Source: a bacterium (GTDB lineage: Bacteria > Planctomycetota > Planctomycetia > Planctomycetales > Planctomycetaceae). From it: a DNA stretch of 64,000 bases. Positions 26,338-33,967 of this stretch are shown here, in pieces. Every line of letters begins with the position of its first letter. The stretch's first letter is position 1. The notes below the pieces were generated by a model that searched no databases, was not told the origin of the DNA, and saw only the letters and a program-made list of their open reading frames with translations. A program made the translations under genes and the position numbers. The stretch is taken from the NCBI GenBank assembly GCA_016125225.1, contig WGME01000018.1:124001-188000 (forward strand), written 5' to 3'.

Positions 26338-28179
26338 ATGTTTGCCCTGATGATCTCTGATCTGGAAACGCGTCGACAGGCCGGCCTGGCATGGGTGCAA
26401 TCGGAAGGTGTCAAACGGCTGAACACCAGCACGCGGGATAACATCGCCCACTGGCTCACTCAGCCCGGTTACAAGGAATTCTGGCCAGCTCTCATCGACC
26501 TCATTGAAGCGCATGACGACCGGGAATTGACGCGGCTGTTCTGGGAACGCATTCCCTTCGGCACCGGAGGCCGACGCGGTCCAATGGCCGATCTCGGTTC
26601 GGCGACCATCAATCGCCGCACGATCGCAGAATCGGCCTGGGGATTGGCCCATTATGTGTTATCGCAAACGAACACTTCGACGGAACCGGCCGCTCCGCGA
26701 AAAGTGGCCATTGCCTTCGATAGCCGATTACGATCGGAAGAATTCGCCCAACTGACGGCATGCGTCTTTGCGGCGGCTGGTTTTCACGTGTGGTTATTCG
26801 CCACACCGCATGCCACCCCCCAGCTTTCATATGCCGTGCGTGAGTTGGTTTGTGACTGCGGGGTGATGATCTCGGCTTCTCACAACCCCCCCAGCGATAA
26901 CGGATTCAAAGCCTACGGGTCGAATGGCGTGCAGGTGCTGCCGCCGCACGATACAGGCATCATCACCTATGTCGATCAGGCTGCGGAGATTCCTATCGCC
27001 GAGTACGATGCCGCGGTGGCTGCCGGGCAGATTCAGACCATTGGTGCGGACCTGGATGACCGCTACATCTCCACACTTTGCCAGTTGAGTTATTCTAAAG
27101 CCCGGGAAATTCGCCTGCTTTACACTCCGTTGCACGGTGTCGGCGAGGCATCGGTTTACCGCGTGCTTAAGGAATCGGGGTTTGCTGAAGTTGAGATTTT
27201 TGAACCACAGCGGACACCCGACGGCCTGTTCCCTCACGTTCCCGATCATCTTCCCAATCCGGAACGGACGGCGGTCTTTGGTCCGGCCATCATGTATGCC
27301 GAGAAAGCCGGTCACGACCTGATTCTTGCTTCTGATCCCGACGCCGATCGTCTCGCCGTTGCCGTTCGAACTCGCGAGGGTCGTTACGCCTGTCTGAATG
27401 GCAACCAACTGGGGGCGTTACTCACCGACTTTGTGTTGTCGAAAGCGGATGATGCCACGCGGTCCCAGGGTTTGGTGCTGGAAACCTTGGTGACCACGCC
27501 TCTGATTGCGGCTATTGCCCGAGCCTATCGCGTCAAAGTCATCGATGATCTGCCGGTCGGCTTCAAACACATCGGCAGCACCATGGAAGAGCTGCCACAA
27601 TCCCATCTGCTATTCGCCGCTGAAGAATCGCTGGGTTATCTCGCGGGAAACTACTGCCGCGATAAAGACGCCTCGGTCGGTGCTCTGTATACCGCCGAGT
27701 TAGCTGCAGAACTGAAATCGCAAGGCAAGACCTTGCTCGATCAATTGCAGGTACTCTATCGAAAGCACGGCTGGTATCGGGAAGCACAAACGTCACAAGT
27801 CTGTCCCGGACCGGAAGGGGCAGCCAAGATTGCCGCGGCGATCGCCCGGTTCCGCAACACACCCCCATCAACCCTGGGGGATGCCAAAGTCCAACGGATT
27901 CGCGACTTTGGTCGTCAGGAAATTCGGAGCGCACCGGCCTTTCAACGCACCGGCCGTCTCACCACACATGCGGGTGATCTGATTTTCGCGGATGTGACCT
28001 ATGACGGCGTCTTTGGGCAAGTGGCCTTAAGGCCATCTGGGACCGAACCCAAAATCAAATGTTACTTCTTCACGCAATCGCCCCCCGAGATGCCATTTGG
28101 CGAGGCCGATGAACGCACGATCGATCTGATGAAGTTGCTCCAAAGCAGTATCGCGAACTGGCTGCAGGCGGGCTTCTGA
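26338..28179 (+). CDS. Phosphohexomutase (phosphoglucomutase/phosphomannomutase)
   Basis: A 613-residue cytoplasmic enzyme that interconverts hexose 1- and 6-phosphates. SASHNPPSDNGFK holds the phosphoserine, ASDPDADRLAV the magnesium loop, FAAEESLGYL the sugar-specificity loop, and RPSGTEPKIK the phosphate-binding loop, all in standard order. The length is that of the large PgcA/PGM2-like subgroup, which can also act on phosphopentoses. GGATGAG precedes the ATG directly. It converges with the cysteine desulfurase gene 27 bases on. Confidence 0.92.
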   Translation: MFALMISDLETRRQAGLAWVQSEGVKRLNTSTRDNIAHWLTQPGYKEFWPALIDLIEAHDDRELTRLFWERIPFGTGGRRGPMADLGSATINRRTIAESAWGLAHYVLSQTNTSTEPAAPRKVAIAFDSRLRSEEFAQLTACVFAAAGFHVWLFATPHATPQLSYAVRELVCDCGVMISASHNPPSDNGFKAYGSNGVQVLPPHDTGIITYVDQAAEIPIAEYDAAVAAGQIQTIGADLDDRYISTLCQLSYSKAREIRLLYTPLHGVGEASVYRVLKESGFAEVEIFEPQRTPDGLFPHVPDHLPNPERTAVFGPAIMYAEKAGHDLILASDPDADRLAVAVRTREGRYACLNGNQLGALLTDFVLSKADDATRSQGLVLETLVTTPLIAAIARAYRVKVIDDLPVGFKHIGSTMEELPQSHLLFAAEESLGYLAGNYCRDKDASVGALYTAELAAELKSQGKTLLDQLQVLYRKHGWYREAQTSQVCPGPEGAAKIAAAIARFRNTPPSTLGDAKVQRIRDFGRQEIRSAPAFQRTGRLTTHAGDLIFADVTYDGVFGQVALRPSGTEPKIKCYFFTQSPPEMPFGEADERTIDLMKLLQSSIANWLQAGF

Positions 28180-28206
28180 CGAGCCCTTGTGATCGTTTGG
28201 TCGCGA

Positions 28207-29361
28207 CTATCCCAGCGACATCAGGGCGGTCACCGCCGCCTGCACGTCTTCTACGGTGGTCAACGCGCCCACACTCAATCGCAGTGTTCCCCCGGAAGAC
28301 AAGGTGCCCAGCGATCGATGCACACCGGGCGCACAATGCAGTCCTGCCCGGCCTTGCACGCCAAAGTGTTCATCCAAAATGAGTGCAGCGTCTTGCTGAT
28401 CGTATCCCTGCACATTCAGACTAACGACACCGGTGCGACCCACGGTCGCGGGAGGGCTACCATACAACGTCACATGAGGTAACGCGGAAAAGCCATCCCA
28501 TAGTGTCTGCAATAGAGCCTGTTCCCGCTGATGCACCCGCGAAAGCCCTTGTTGCGTCAGCCAGTGCAGACCGGCGTCGAGGCCGACGATGCCCGGCACA
28601 TTGAGGTTTCCCGACTCGAACTTCTCGGGCAGTTCTGCCGGTTGGCGGTCCTCTTCGCTGTGCGTACCAGTACCGCCGTATCGTAGCGGCAGCAGTTCTT
28701 CCGAAACTCGCTCGCCGACATACAGCAGCCCAGTCCCCAGCGGTCCCAGCAAGCCTTTATGGCCAGGACAAGCCAGAAGATCGATAGCTTGCGAGGCCAC
28801 ATTAATCGGCACCTGACCTGCGGATTGTGCGGCATCAACCAGAAAGATTCCCTCGCGTTCCCGCACGATCTTACCAATGTCTTCGATTGGTTGAAGGACG
28901 CCAATCACATTGTTCGCGTGTTGAATGGCTACCAATCGGGTTTGCGACTTCCAGGCCGCTGCCACCTGCTGAGGATCGATTCGCCAGGAATCATCGGGTT
29001 CGAGCCAGGTGACATCGACGCCATGGGTTTCCTGCAGCATGCGCAGGGGACGCAGCACCGAGTTATGTTCCCATGTCGAGGTAATGACGTGGTCACCCGG
29101 TTGGCAGATCCCCAGAATCGCGAGGTTCAGACCGTCAGTCCCATTAAACGTGAAAATGATCCGTCGCGGGTCCGGGGCACCGAACAGGTTCGCCGCCGAT
29201 TGCCGACAGCGCTCGATGATCCGGGCCACTTCGGTCGCTTCACGATACGCCCCACGTCCGGCTGGTGCGCCGGAATTCTGGAGATACTCGGTCACCGCCT
29301 GTGCGACTTCCGGTGGCTTCGGGAAACTGGTGGCGGCGTTGTCCAGGTAATGACGGGGCAT
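28207..29361 (-). CDS. Cysteine desulfurase family PLP enzyme (class V aminotransferase)
   Basis: A 384-residue enzyme of the subgroup annotated as cysteine desulfurase family protein. It starts MPRHYLDNAATSFPKPP. CPGHKGLLGPLGTG contains the PLP-binding Lys, and GRAGLHCAPG the cysteine that would accept persulfide sulfur. Whether it supplies Fe-S clusters, a thiolation pathway or selenium is unknown; no suf or isc partner lies near. ATG 29361 has no clear ribosome site; a TTG at 29388 would add nine residues. A perfect inverted repeat follows upstream of the start. Confidence 0.88.
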   Translation of the reverse strand: MPRHYLDNAATSFPKPPEVAQAVTEYLQNSGAPAGRGAYREATEVARIIERCRQSAANLFGAPDPRRIIFTFNGTDGLNLAILGICQPGDHVITSTWEHNSVLRPLRMLQETHGVDVTWLEPDDSWRIDPQQVAAAWKSQTRLVAIQHANNVIGVLQPIEDIGKIVREREGIFLVDAAQSAGQVPINVASQAIDLLACPGHKGLLGPLGTGLLYVGERVSEELLPLRYGGTGTHSEEDRQPAELPEKFESGNLNVPGIVGLDAGLHWLTQQGLSRVHQREQALLQTLWDGFSALPHVTLYGSPPATVGRTGVVSLNVQGYDQQDAALILDEHFGVQGRAGLHCAPGVHRSLGTLSSGGTLRLSVGALTTVEDVQAAVTALMSLG

Positions 29362-29422
29362 CGAGCTGGCTTTCAGGACGTCGAACAAAATGACGACTTA
29401 GTGGGTTCACAAGCGATCGATC

Positions 29423-29496
29423 GTGTGCCACTGGCTCTGCCAGTGCTGTATGCAACTGAAGTCGACAGATTCACACTGGCAGAGCCAGTGGCACAC
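29423..29496. repeat. REP-like nested palindrome, 23-base perfect inverted repeat
   Basis: Arms 29423-29445 and 29474-29496 are perfectly complementary, with a 28-base spacer. Each arm also contains a palindrome, CACTGGC-TCT-GCCAGTG. It lies between the cysteine desulfurase start and the Lgt-like stop. The structure resembles REP/BIME units dispersed by transposase-like RAYT proteins; I believe similar GCCACTGGC repeats are dispersed in planctomycete genomes, but cannot check that here. Confidence 0.85.
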
Positions 29497-29529
29497 CGAA
29501 ATACGACGATCAGAACGGCATGTTTTTAC

Positions 29530-30240
29530 TCATCCTAAACCATGCGCAATGGTCTGGACATCACGCCGATCCTGCCACCATAAGATCAGCATGATGGGCA
29601 GCAGTGCCAAAGCGGTCCATTGGTATCCCGTCAGCCCGCCCCACAAGCGGATTTCCGGCCGCAAGAACTCCGTGAGAAAACGGAAAATGCAATAGGCTGC
29701 GATGTAGAGTTTCAGGCGTTGGCGTGGAAACAGGCCCCGCCGCTCCAGCCCCCACAGCACCAAGGCCGCCGTGACATGAAACAGGAACTCGTAAAGCTGC
29801 GTGGGATGACGGCGAACCCCTGCGGCATCCGTCATCGCCCAGGGCAAGTCGGTCGGCTGGCCGTAACAGCAGCCCCCCACAAAGCATCCCAGCCGACCAA
29901 TGGCGATGGAGACCGCGACGGGGATGGCGAAGGAATCGCCCGTTTTGACTCGAATCTCTAACAGCGATTTGGCCACTTCCACTCCAAGATACCCGCCGAC
30001 GAGGCCAAACATGATGGTCTTGCCATCCGCGATCCAGGCCTGCAGACACACCGGCCCTTGCGGATCGGCCAAGGCAAAGGGCAACTTCGCTCCCAGCATG
30101 CCGCCACAAAACGCACCAATCGCAATGCCCCACCGCTGCTGATTCGTAAGTGGTAGCCGAGCCTGCCGTCGCCGCGACAGCCACAACCCAGCCACGAGCG
30201 ACGTCAGCATGATGCAGGGATAGAGAACCGGCAACGTCAC
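29530..30240 (-). CDS. lgt: Prolipoprotein diacylglyceryl transferase-like membrane protein
   Basis: A 236-residue multi-spanning protein of the Lgt family, which moves diacylglycerol from phosphatidylglycerol to the lipobox Cys of prolipoproteins. The signature GRLGCFVGGCCYG is clear, followed by HPTQLYE and LRPEI. The best start is GTG 30240, whose bases overlap the TGA of the upstream small membrane gene; extending to 30417 would run the frame across that gene. With this start the protein is about 55 residues shorter than E. coli Lgt and lacks its first periplasmic segment. It ends the operon of small zinc-ribbon proteins. It may be the general Lgt or a dedicated paralogue. Confidence 0.85.
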   Translation of the reverse strand: MTLPVLYPCIMLTSLVAGLWLSRRRQARLPLTNQQRWGIAIGAFCGGMLGAKLPFALADPQGPVCLQAWIADGKTIMFGLVGGYLGVEVAKSLLEIRVKTGDSFAIPVAVSIAIGRLGCFVGGCCYGQPTDLPWAMTDAAGVRRHPTQLYEFLFHVTAALVLWGLERRGLFPRQRLKLYIAAYCIFRFLTEFLRPEIRLWGGLTGYQWTALALLPIMLILWWQDRRDVQTIAHGLG

Positions 30241-30701
30241 AGTGGGATCACTCCAATTGTGCAAATCGCCACTAACAAAACGAGGAGCGAGAGCAAGCAG
30301 CCGATGGTCAAGAGTTCCGATTTCCAGTAGAGACGCCACAGAAAACCCAAGGACGGTTCCTGCAGCAAACAGGCCTGCCGCCACCAGAATAGCATACGAT
30401 AAGCTGGAAAACCCCATATGGCCAGATTGATGGTGCTGGCAAGGAAGGAGCTAAATGCTGTCTCAGAATCCCACCTCGGAAGGCTCTGAATCGCCCATGC
30501 CGTTGCAGGCAATGTCAGCCCGGAAGCAACCAGTCCCATCAGGACCGCGCGCCCAATATCTACAGCAGCAAGCGGGTCAAACATCCCGGGCGGTATACGC
30601 GGGTGTCCCTGTGGACATTCGAGATCAATCGGTTCCAGCAACGTACCGCAAAAACGACAGATTTCGGTCGCCTCCGCGGCCCGCTGCGGCTCTGTGTCCA
30701 T
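30237..30701 (-). CDS. Small zinc-ribbon membrane protein, array member 8
   Basis: A 154-residue protein. Residues 15-34 hold CRFCGTLLEPIDLECPQGH, a zinc-ribbon-like set in which the last ligand is Cys/His. Three or so membrane segments follow. It carries the array signature in variant form: WGFPAYRMLFWWRQ, then GFLWRLYWKSELLTIG. GGAG lies seven bases before ATG 30701. The stop overlaps the Lgt-like GTG. No known family was recognised; topology suggests the ribbon is cytoplasmic. Confidence 0.75.
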   Translation of the reverse strand: MDTEPQRAAEATEICRFCGTLLEPIDLECPQGHPRIPPGMFDPLAAVDIGRAVLMGLVASGLTLPATAWAIQSLPRWDSETAFSSFLASTINLAIWGFPAYRMLFWWRQACLLQEPSLGFLWRLYWKSELLTIGCLLSLLVLLVAICTIGVIPL

Positions 30702-30751
30702 AGCTACACTCCGTTCAAAGTGTCAAAACATCGCAAACTTTTTTAAAACGA

Positions 30752-31297
30752 TTAACGAAGCGACAACACCCACTGCTGCAATTGGCTCATCAGAACTAAG
30801 AGGAGACTGAACGCGATGAGAACTCCGGGAATCAACATCTGAACAAACTGAATCCACCAGAATTCCCGCCAGTAACTTGAGATAACAGCCCGTTTCTGCA
30901 CGACATTCTTTCGCCACTCCACAAGCAAATGGATTGCTGGTACGCCAAAAAACCAGCCGTTCCAGACACAAAGGAAGACAGCCGCCGACATGTTCCGCCG
31001 CCCATCCATCCATAGTACGGCCGAGCCGATGATATTCACGGGAAGCGACAGCAGCAGGCTGAAGATCCCCATAGAAATTGCCAAGACCTTATCTCGCGCC
31101 CCCGTCGGAAGTGTCGTCGAAACCCGGTGATTCACCGGACGGCCGCACTGCGGGCAAATCAGCGCATCAGCCGCGATTCTGGCCCGGCATTGGCGGCACT
31201 CAGTCTGGCAGTTGACCTCCGGCAGCACGACGGGCGTTTCCGTGATGCCGTCGAAGGTTACTTCATCCGGGTTCCAGCCCGAGAAATCCCCAGTCAT
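30752..31297 (-). CDS. Small zinc-ribbon membrane protein, array member 7
   Basis: A 181-residue protein and the longest of the array. A 30-residue N-terminal extension precedes a zinc ribbon (CRQCRARIAADALICPQCG), followed by three membrane segments. The array signature appears as WFFGVPAIHLLVEWRKN and ISSYWREFWW. ATG 31297 overlaps the stop of the preceding gene (TGATG), so I reject the longer frame from 31336. Function unknown. Confidence 0.75.
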   Translation of the reverse strand: MTGDFSGWNPDEVTFDGITETPVVLPEVNCQTECRQCRARIAADALICPQCGRPVNHRVSTTLPTGARDKVLAISMGIFSLLLSLPVNIIGSAVLWMDGRRNMSAAVFLCVWNGWFFGVPAIHLLVEWRKNVVQKRAVISSYWREFWWIQFVQMLIPGVLIAFSLLLVLMSQLQQWVLSLR

Positions 31298-31674
31298 CAA
31301 AATATCACATCGAGAATAATGAACAATACATAGCACACTGGAAGTGTCAGGAGATAACCAGCCAATTGGGCCTTCCAGTAAATGCGGACGAGATAGCTAT
31401 GATTTTGCTGACCGCGATAAACATTGCGATACCAGTACCAGGCAACAATGGCCAATGGAAACCCGCCGAACCAGCAGATCACACACGATGCGAGCATGGC
31501 GACCCTAGGATCTGGCATGTTTACCATCACCTGTAGAATCACGAACATGGCCAATCCCAGAATGCCGATCGCGGGCAGCGATATGAATGCCGCCAGAAAA
31601 TAGTCCGCTCGGTCAGCAGGCAACATGGGGCTGGACAACATGTATTGCAGATTGTCATCGTTGGGCTTTTCCAT
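31297..31674 (-). CDS. Small membrane protein, array member 6 (no ribbon)
   Basis: A 125-residue protein with about three membrane segments and no cysteine ribbon. The signature is WFGGFPLAIVAWYWYRN then LVRIYWKAQLAGYLL. Its N-terminus (MEKPNDDN...SSPMLPAD) resembles that of array member 5 (MEQPDNDE...DPILPAS), pointing to a tandem duplication. The DNA here looks more AT-rich than the surrounding genes. Confidence 0.72.
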   Translation of the reverse strand: MEKPNDDNLQYMLSSPMLPADRADYFLAAFISLPAIGILGLAMFVILQVMVNMPDPRVAMLASCVICWFGGFPLAIVAWYWYRNVYRGQQNHSYLVRIYWKAQLAGYLLTLPVCYVLFIILDVIF

Positions 31675-31696
31675 GCGACGTATCTCACAAGCATTG

Positions 31697-32083
31697 CTAT
31701 TTGAACATGGCAGTGCAGGTGTCGAACAACAATAAAGTCAATGGAATCGTCAAACCGTATGTAAGCAATTGGGCTTTCCAGTAGGTTCGCGTGAGATATG
31801 CAATCTTTGTTCGACCATGGCCGGCGTTCTGGTGCCAAGTCCACACAACAATAGCTGTTGGCAATCCTAACAGCCATAAGCACCACCCCAGTATCCACAT
31901 GAACGCTAGGAGTGCATTACGCTCACCAAGGTAGACAGCAACGACAGCTCCAAAGAAGAAAGGCGCTGTCACACAAAGTGATATGAGTCCGATGAGAATT
32001 GATATCACGTCATCAATCGGTGAGGCAGGCAAGATGGGGTCTGTCACATGTTGTTGATGCTCGTCATTGTCCGGCTGTTCCAT
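31697..32083 (-). CDS. Small membrane protein, array member 5 (no ribbon)
   Basis: A 128-residue membrane protein without the zinc ribbon. The signature WLLGLPTAIVVWTWHQN, LTRTYWKAQLLTYGLTIPL is nearly identical to that of member 4. ATG 32083 follows GGAG by eight bases; the open frame extends to 32413 but that extension overlaps member 4 and is not protein-like. Confidence 0.75.
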   Translation of the reverse strand: MEQPDNDEHQQHVTDPILPASPIDDVISILIGLISLCVTAPFFFGAVVAVYLGERNALLAFMWILGWCLWLLGLPTAIVVWTWHQNAGHGRTKIAYLTRTYWKAQLLTYGLTIPLTLLLFDTCTAMFK

Positions 32084-32109
32084 TGTCTGACTCCGCCAGT
32101 CTGCTCCAA

Positions 32110-32586
32110 TCACATCGACGCACAAATGCAGAACAACAGCAGCCCCAAGGGAACCGTCAAGCCATAGGTAAGAAACTGGGCTTTCCAATAGGTCCGCCAC
32201 AGATAGGTCGTTTCCATCTGGCCCCGGTACGCGTTGTGATACCAGTGCCATAGAACCGTGGCCGTCGGTAATCCCAGCAGCCACGTCCCCCAAGGCAAGA
32301 AGATAATCAGGCCGATTTCTGCATACGGCACATTGTTCCAGACCTGAATGGCTGACATGACCGTCCAGGGCACCGTCAAGCCAATGGAAATCAGACCGAT
32401 GATCACCGCACAAATGACATCGCCCGGCTGTGCCGGTGGCGGAAATTGGGAGAGCTTGGCCACCACGGTGTCGGGTTTGACCGCTTCACCACAGTGGGGA
32501 CATGTTTCCGTGCTGAACGGCAGTTCCTGTCCACACAACGGACAAGGCTGCGTTGTGATCTGCGGTTTCGGATCGGGTTCGCTCAT
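32110..32586 (-). CDS. Small zinc-ribbon membrane protein, array member 4
   Basis: A 158-residue protein. A zinc ribbon (CPLCGQELPFSTETCPHCG, about residues 15-33) is followed by a Pro-rich linker and three membrane segments. Signature: WLLGLPTATVLWHWYHN and LWRTYWKAQFLTYGLTVPL. ATG 32586 has GGGAGAG seven bases upstream; the in-frame ATG at 32601 abuts its own ribosome site. Member 5 looks like a copy of this gene that lost the ribbon. Confidence 0.78.
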   Translation of the reverse strand: MSEPDPKPQITTQPCPLCGQELPFSTETCPHCGEAVKPDTVVAKLSQFPPPAQPGDVICAVIIGLISIGLTVPWTVMSAIQVWNNVPYAEIGLIIFLPWGTWLLGLPTATVLWHWYHNAYRGQMETTYLWRTYWKAQFLTYGLTVPLGLLLFCICASM

Positions 32587-32607
32587 GGCTGACTCTCCCA
32601 TTCCCTC

Positions 32608-33000
32608 TCACAGAAAATTGATGATCACCAGCGGTAGCAACCCCACCCCCATGGCGATCAGGGCAAACGCAATCGGAACCAGTGCGAAGAGTTGATACCG
32701 GCAATAGATTCGACACAGAATCGCTGCAGGCACGCCATGTTCATAAGCCCCCTGCCACCAGACCAGCCCCACTTTGAACAGCGGCAAGCCCAGAAACCAC
32801 AAGTTCCAGATCGTCATGTAAACCAGTTGGTTTGTAACCAGCGGCGTTAACCCCTGCTGCCACCAGTCATACACCACGCGGGCGGTCAACGGGACCGTAA
32901 ACATGCCCGCTAACATCGCCACACCAACGGTCAGCAACGTGTCTTTCGTCGTGAGTTCGGCCAGATTGGTCATTCTGTTGGGTCCATCACCATCCATCAT
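32608..33000 (-). CDS. Small membrane protein, array member 3 (no ribbon)
   Basis: A 130-residue membrane protein with no zinc ribbon. Signature: WFLGLPLFKVGLVWWQG and LCRIYCRYQLFALVPI, in which the usual Trp is Cys. Start is uncertain between ATG 33000, 32997 and 32973; 33000 lies 10 bases past the upstream stop. Function unknown. Confidence 0.7.
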   Translation of the reverse strand: MMDGDGPNRMTNLAELTTKDTLLTVGVAMLAGMFTVPLTARVVYDWWQQGLTPLVTNQLVYMTIWNLWFLGLPLFKVGLVWWQGAYEHGVPAAILCRIYCRYQLFALVPIAFALIAMGVGLLPLVIINFL

Positions 33001-33010
33001 CACATCCCGG

Positions 33011-33496
33011 TTAACTCTGTGTGCATGCAATAAGCAACACAGTGACCACCGCGAGCATCAGTCCGAGCGGAATGCCTGCCGTTACCGCCTGAATGTGCCA
33101 GAATCGGCGGATCATGTAAGTATGCCGGTCCACCCCGGCGAGGGCACCTAATCGCCATTCGTACAACGCCGCCGCGGTCGGAATCCCCCAGATCCAGCCG
33201 AGCCACAGCGACAGGGAAATCAATTGGGAAGGCAGAACATACCCATTCCACAGGTTGTTGGCGGTCGAGAAGGAATAGGGCAGCGTGTATGCCAAAGAGA
33301 TTATGGCAAATAAGCCAAAGCCGATGTAATCTTTCGCTTTGGCTGGGGCAAATCGCTTTTCATAATTCGGCACGGGAGACGAGACCCCGCGGTCTGACAC
33401 CAACTCACCACAATTCGGGCAATGGGTCCACACCGAAATGAGTGGCATTCCGCATAACGGACAGGGCGGCTCAACGGGTGGCGGGATCGGTTCCAT
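33011..33496 (-). CDS. Small zinc-ribbon membrane protein, array member 2
   Basis: A 161-residue protein with a zinc ribbon at residues 12-31 (CPLCGMPLISVWTHCPNCG) and three membrane segments. Signature: WIWGIPTAAALYEWRLG and MIRRFWHIQAVTAGIPL. ATG 33496 overlaps the previous stop (TGATG), so the large upstream extension of the frame to 33859 is rejected as antisense-like overlap with array member 1. Confidence 0.76.
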   Translation of the reverse strand: MEPIPPPVEPPCPLCGMPLISVWTHCPNCGELVSDRGVSSPVPNYEKRFAPAKAKDYIGFGLFAIISLAYTLPYSFSTANNLWNGYVLPSQLISLSLWLGWIWGIPTAAALYEWRLGALAGVDRHTYMIRRFWHIQAVTAGIPLGLMLAVVTVLLIACTQS

Positions 33497-33936
33497 CAGA
33501 ATTGTCCTGTGGCCATGGCTCCGAAGCAGACGACGAACATCAGCACGAGGAGGGCCAGACCAATCAGAAACGGAACCACCACGAACAGAATCACATTGGC
33601 CAGAAACGCCTTGAACGAGGTCACGCCGAGTTGTTTGTAGGTAAGTGGACGCCCCGTAGCTCGGAAGAAGACCGCTTTGCCGAACGTGTAACACAACGGC
33701 AGACCGAAGATGACCGCGAAGACCGTGGCGGTTTCCTGCGACGCCTTGGCAAGGAGTGCCGTGGCCGCCACAAAGGCCACCGCGACCGCCAGCCAACTCG
33801 CCACGCGGTAGGAAAACGGCCCATCGGCTTTCAACCATTGCCCACATTTGGGACAACACGCCCAGTCGGCCAGCACATCGGCATCACACTTCGGGCATTG
33901 AAAGTTCTGCAAAGGCGTGGGCGAGTTTTCGGTCAT
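33496..33936 (-). CDS. Small zinc-ribbon membrane protein, array member 1 (divergent)
   Basis: A 146-residue protein with a zinc ribbon (CPKCDADVLADWACCPKCG, residues 14-32) and three or four membrane segments. It lacks the Trp-rich signature of the others, showing only IFGLPLCYTFGKAVFF and RPLTYKQ, so it is a distant member or a separate family. It starts 31 bases after the radical SAM stop and overlaps the next start by one base. Confidence 0.75.
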   Translation of the reverse strand: MTENSPTPLQNFQCPKCDADVLADWACCPKCGQWLKADGPFSYRVASWLAVAVAFVAATALLAKASQETATVFAVIFGLPLCYTFGKAVFFRATGRPLTYKQLGVTSFKAFLANVILFVVVPFLIGLALLVLMFVVCFGAMATGQF

Positions 33937-33967
33937 GATAACTCTCTATTGAGACGCCCAGGGATTG

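Noticed and set aside
25426-26652. 408-residue open frame on the minus strand
   Set aside because: Antisense to the DUF1559 and phosphohexomutase genes; composition is that of a shadow frame.
30241-30417. N-terminal extension of the Lgt-like frame
   Set aside because: Overlaps the coding region of array member 8 by 177 bases; the GTG at 30240 overlapping its stop is a better start.
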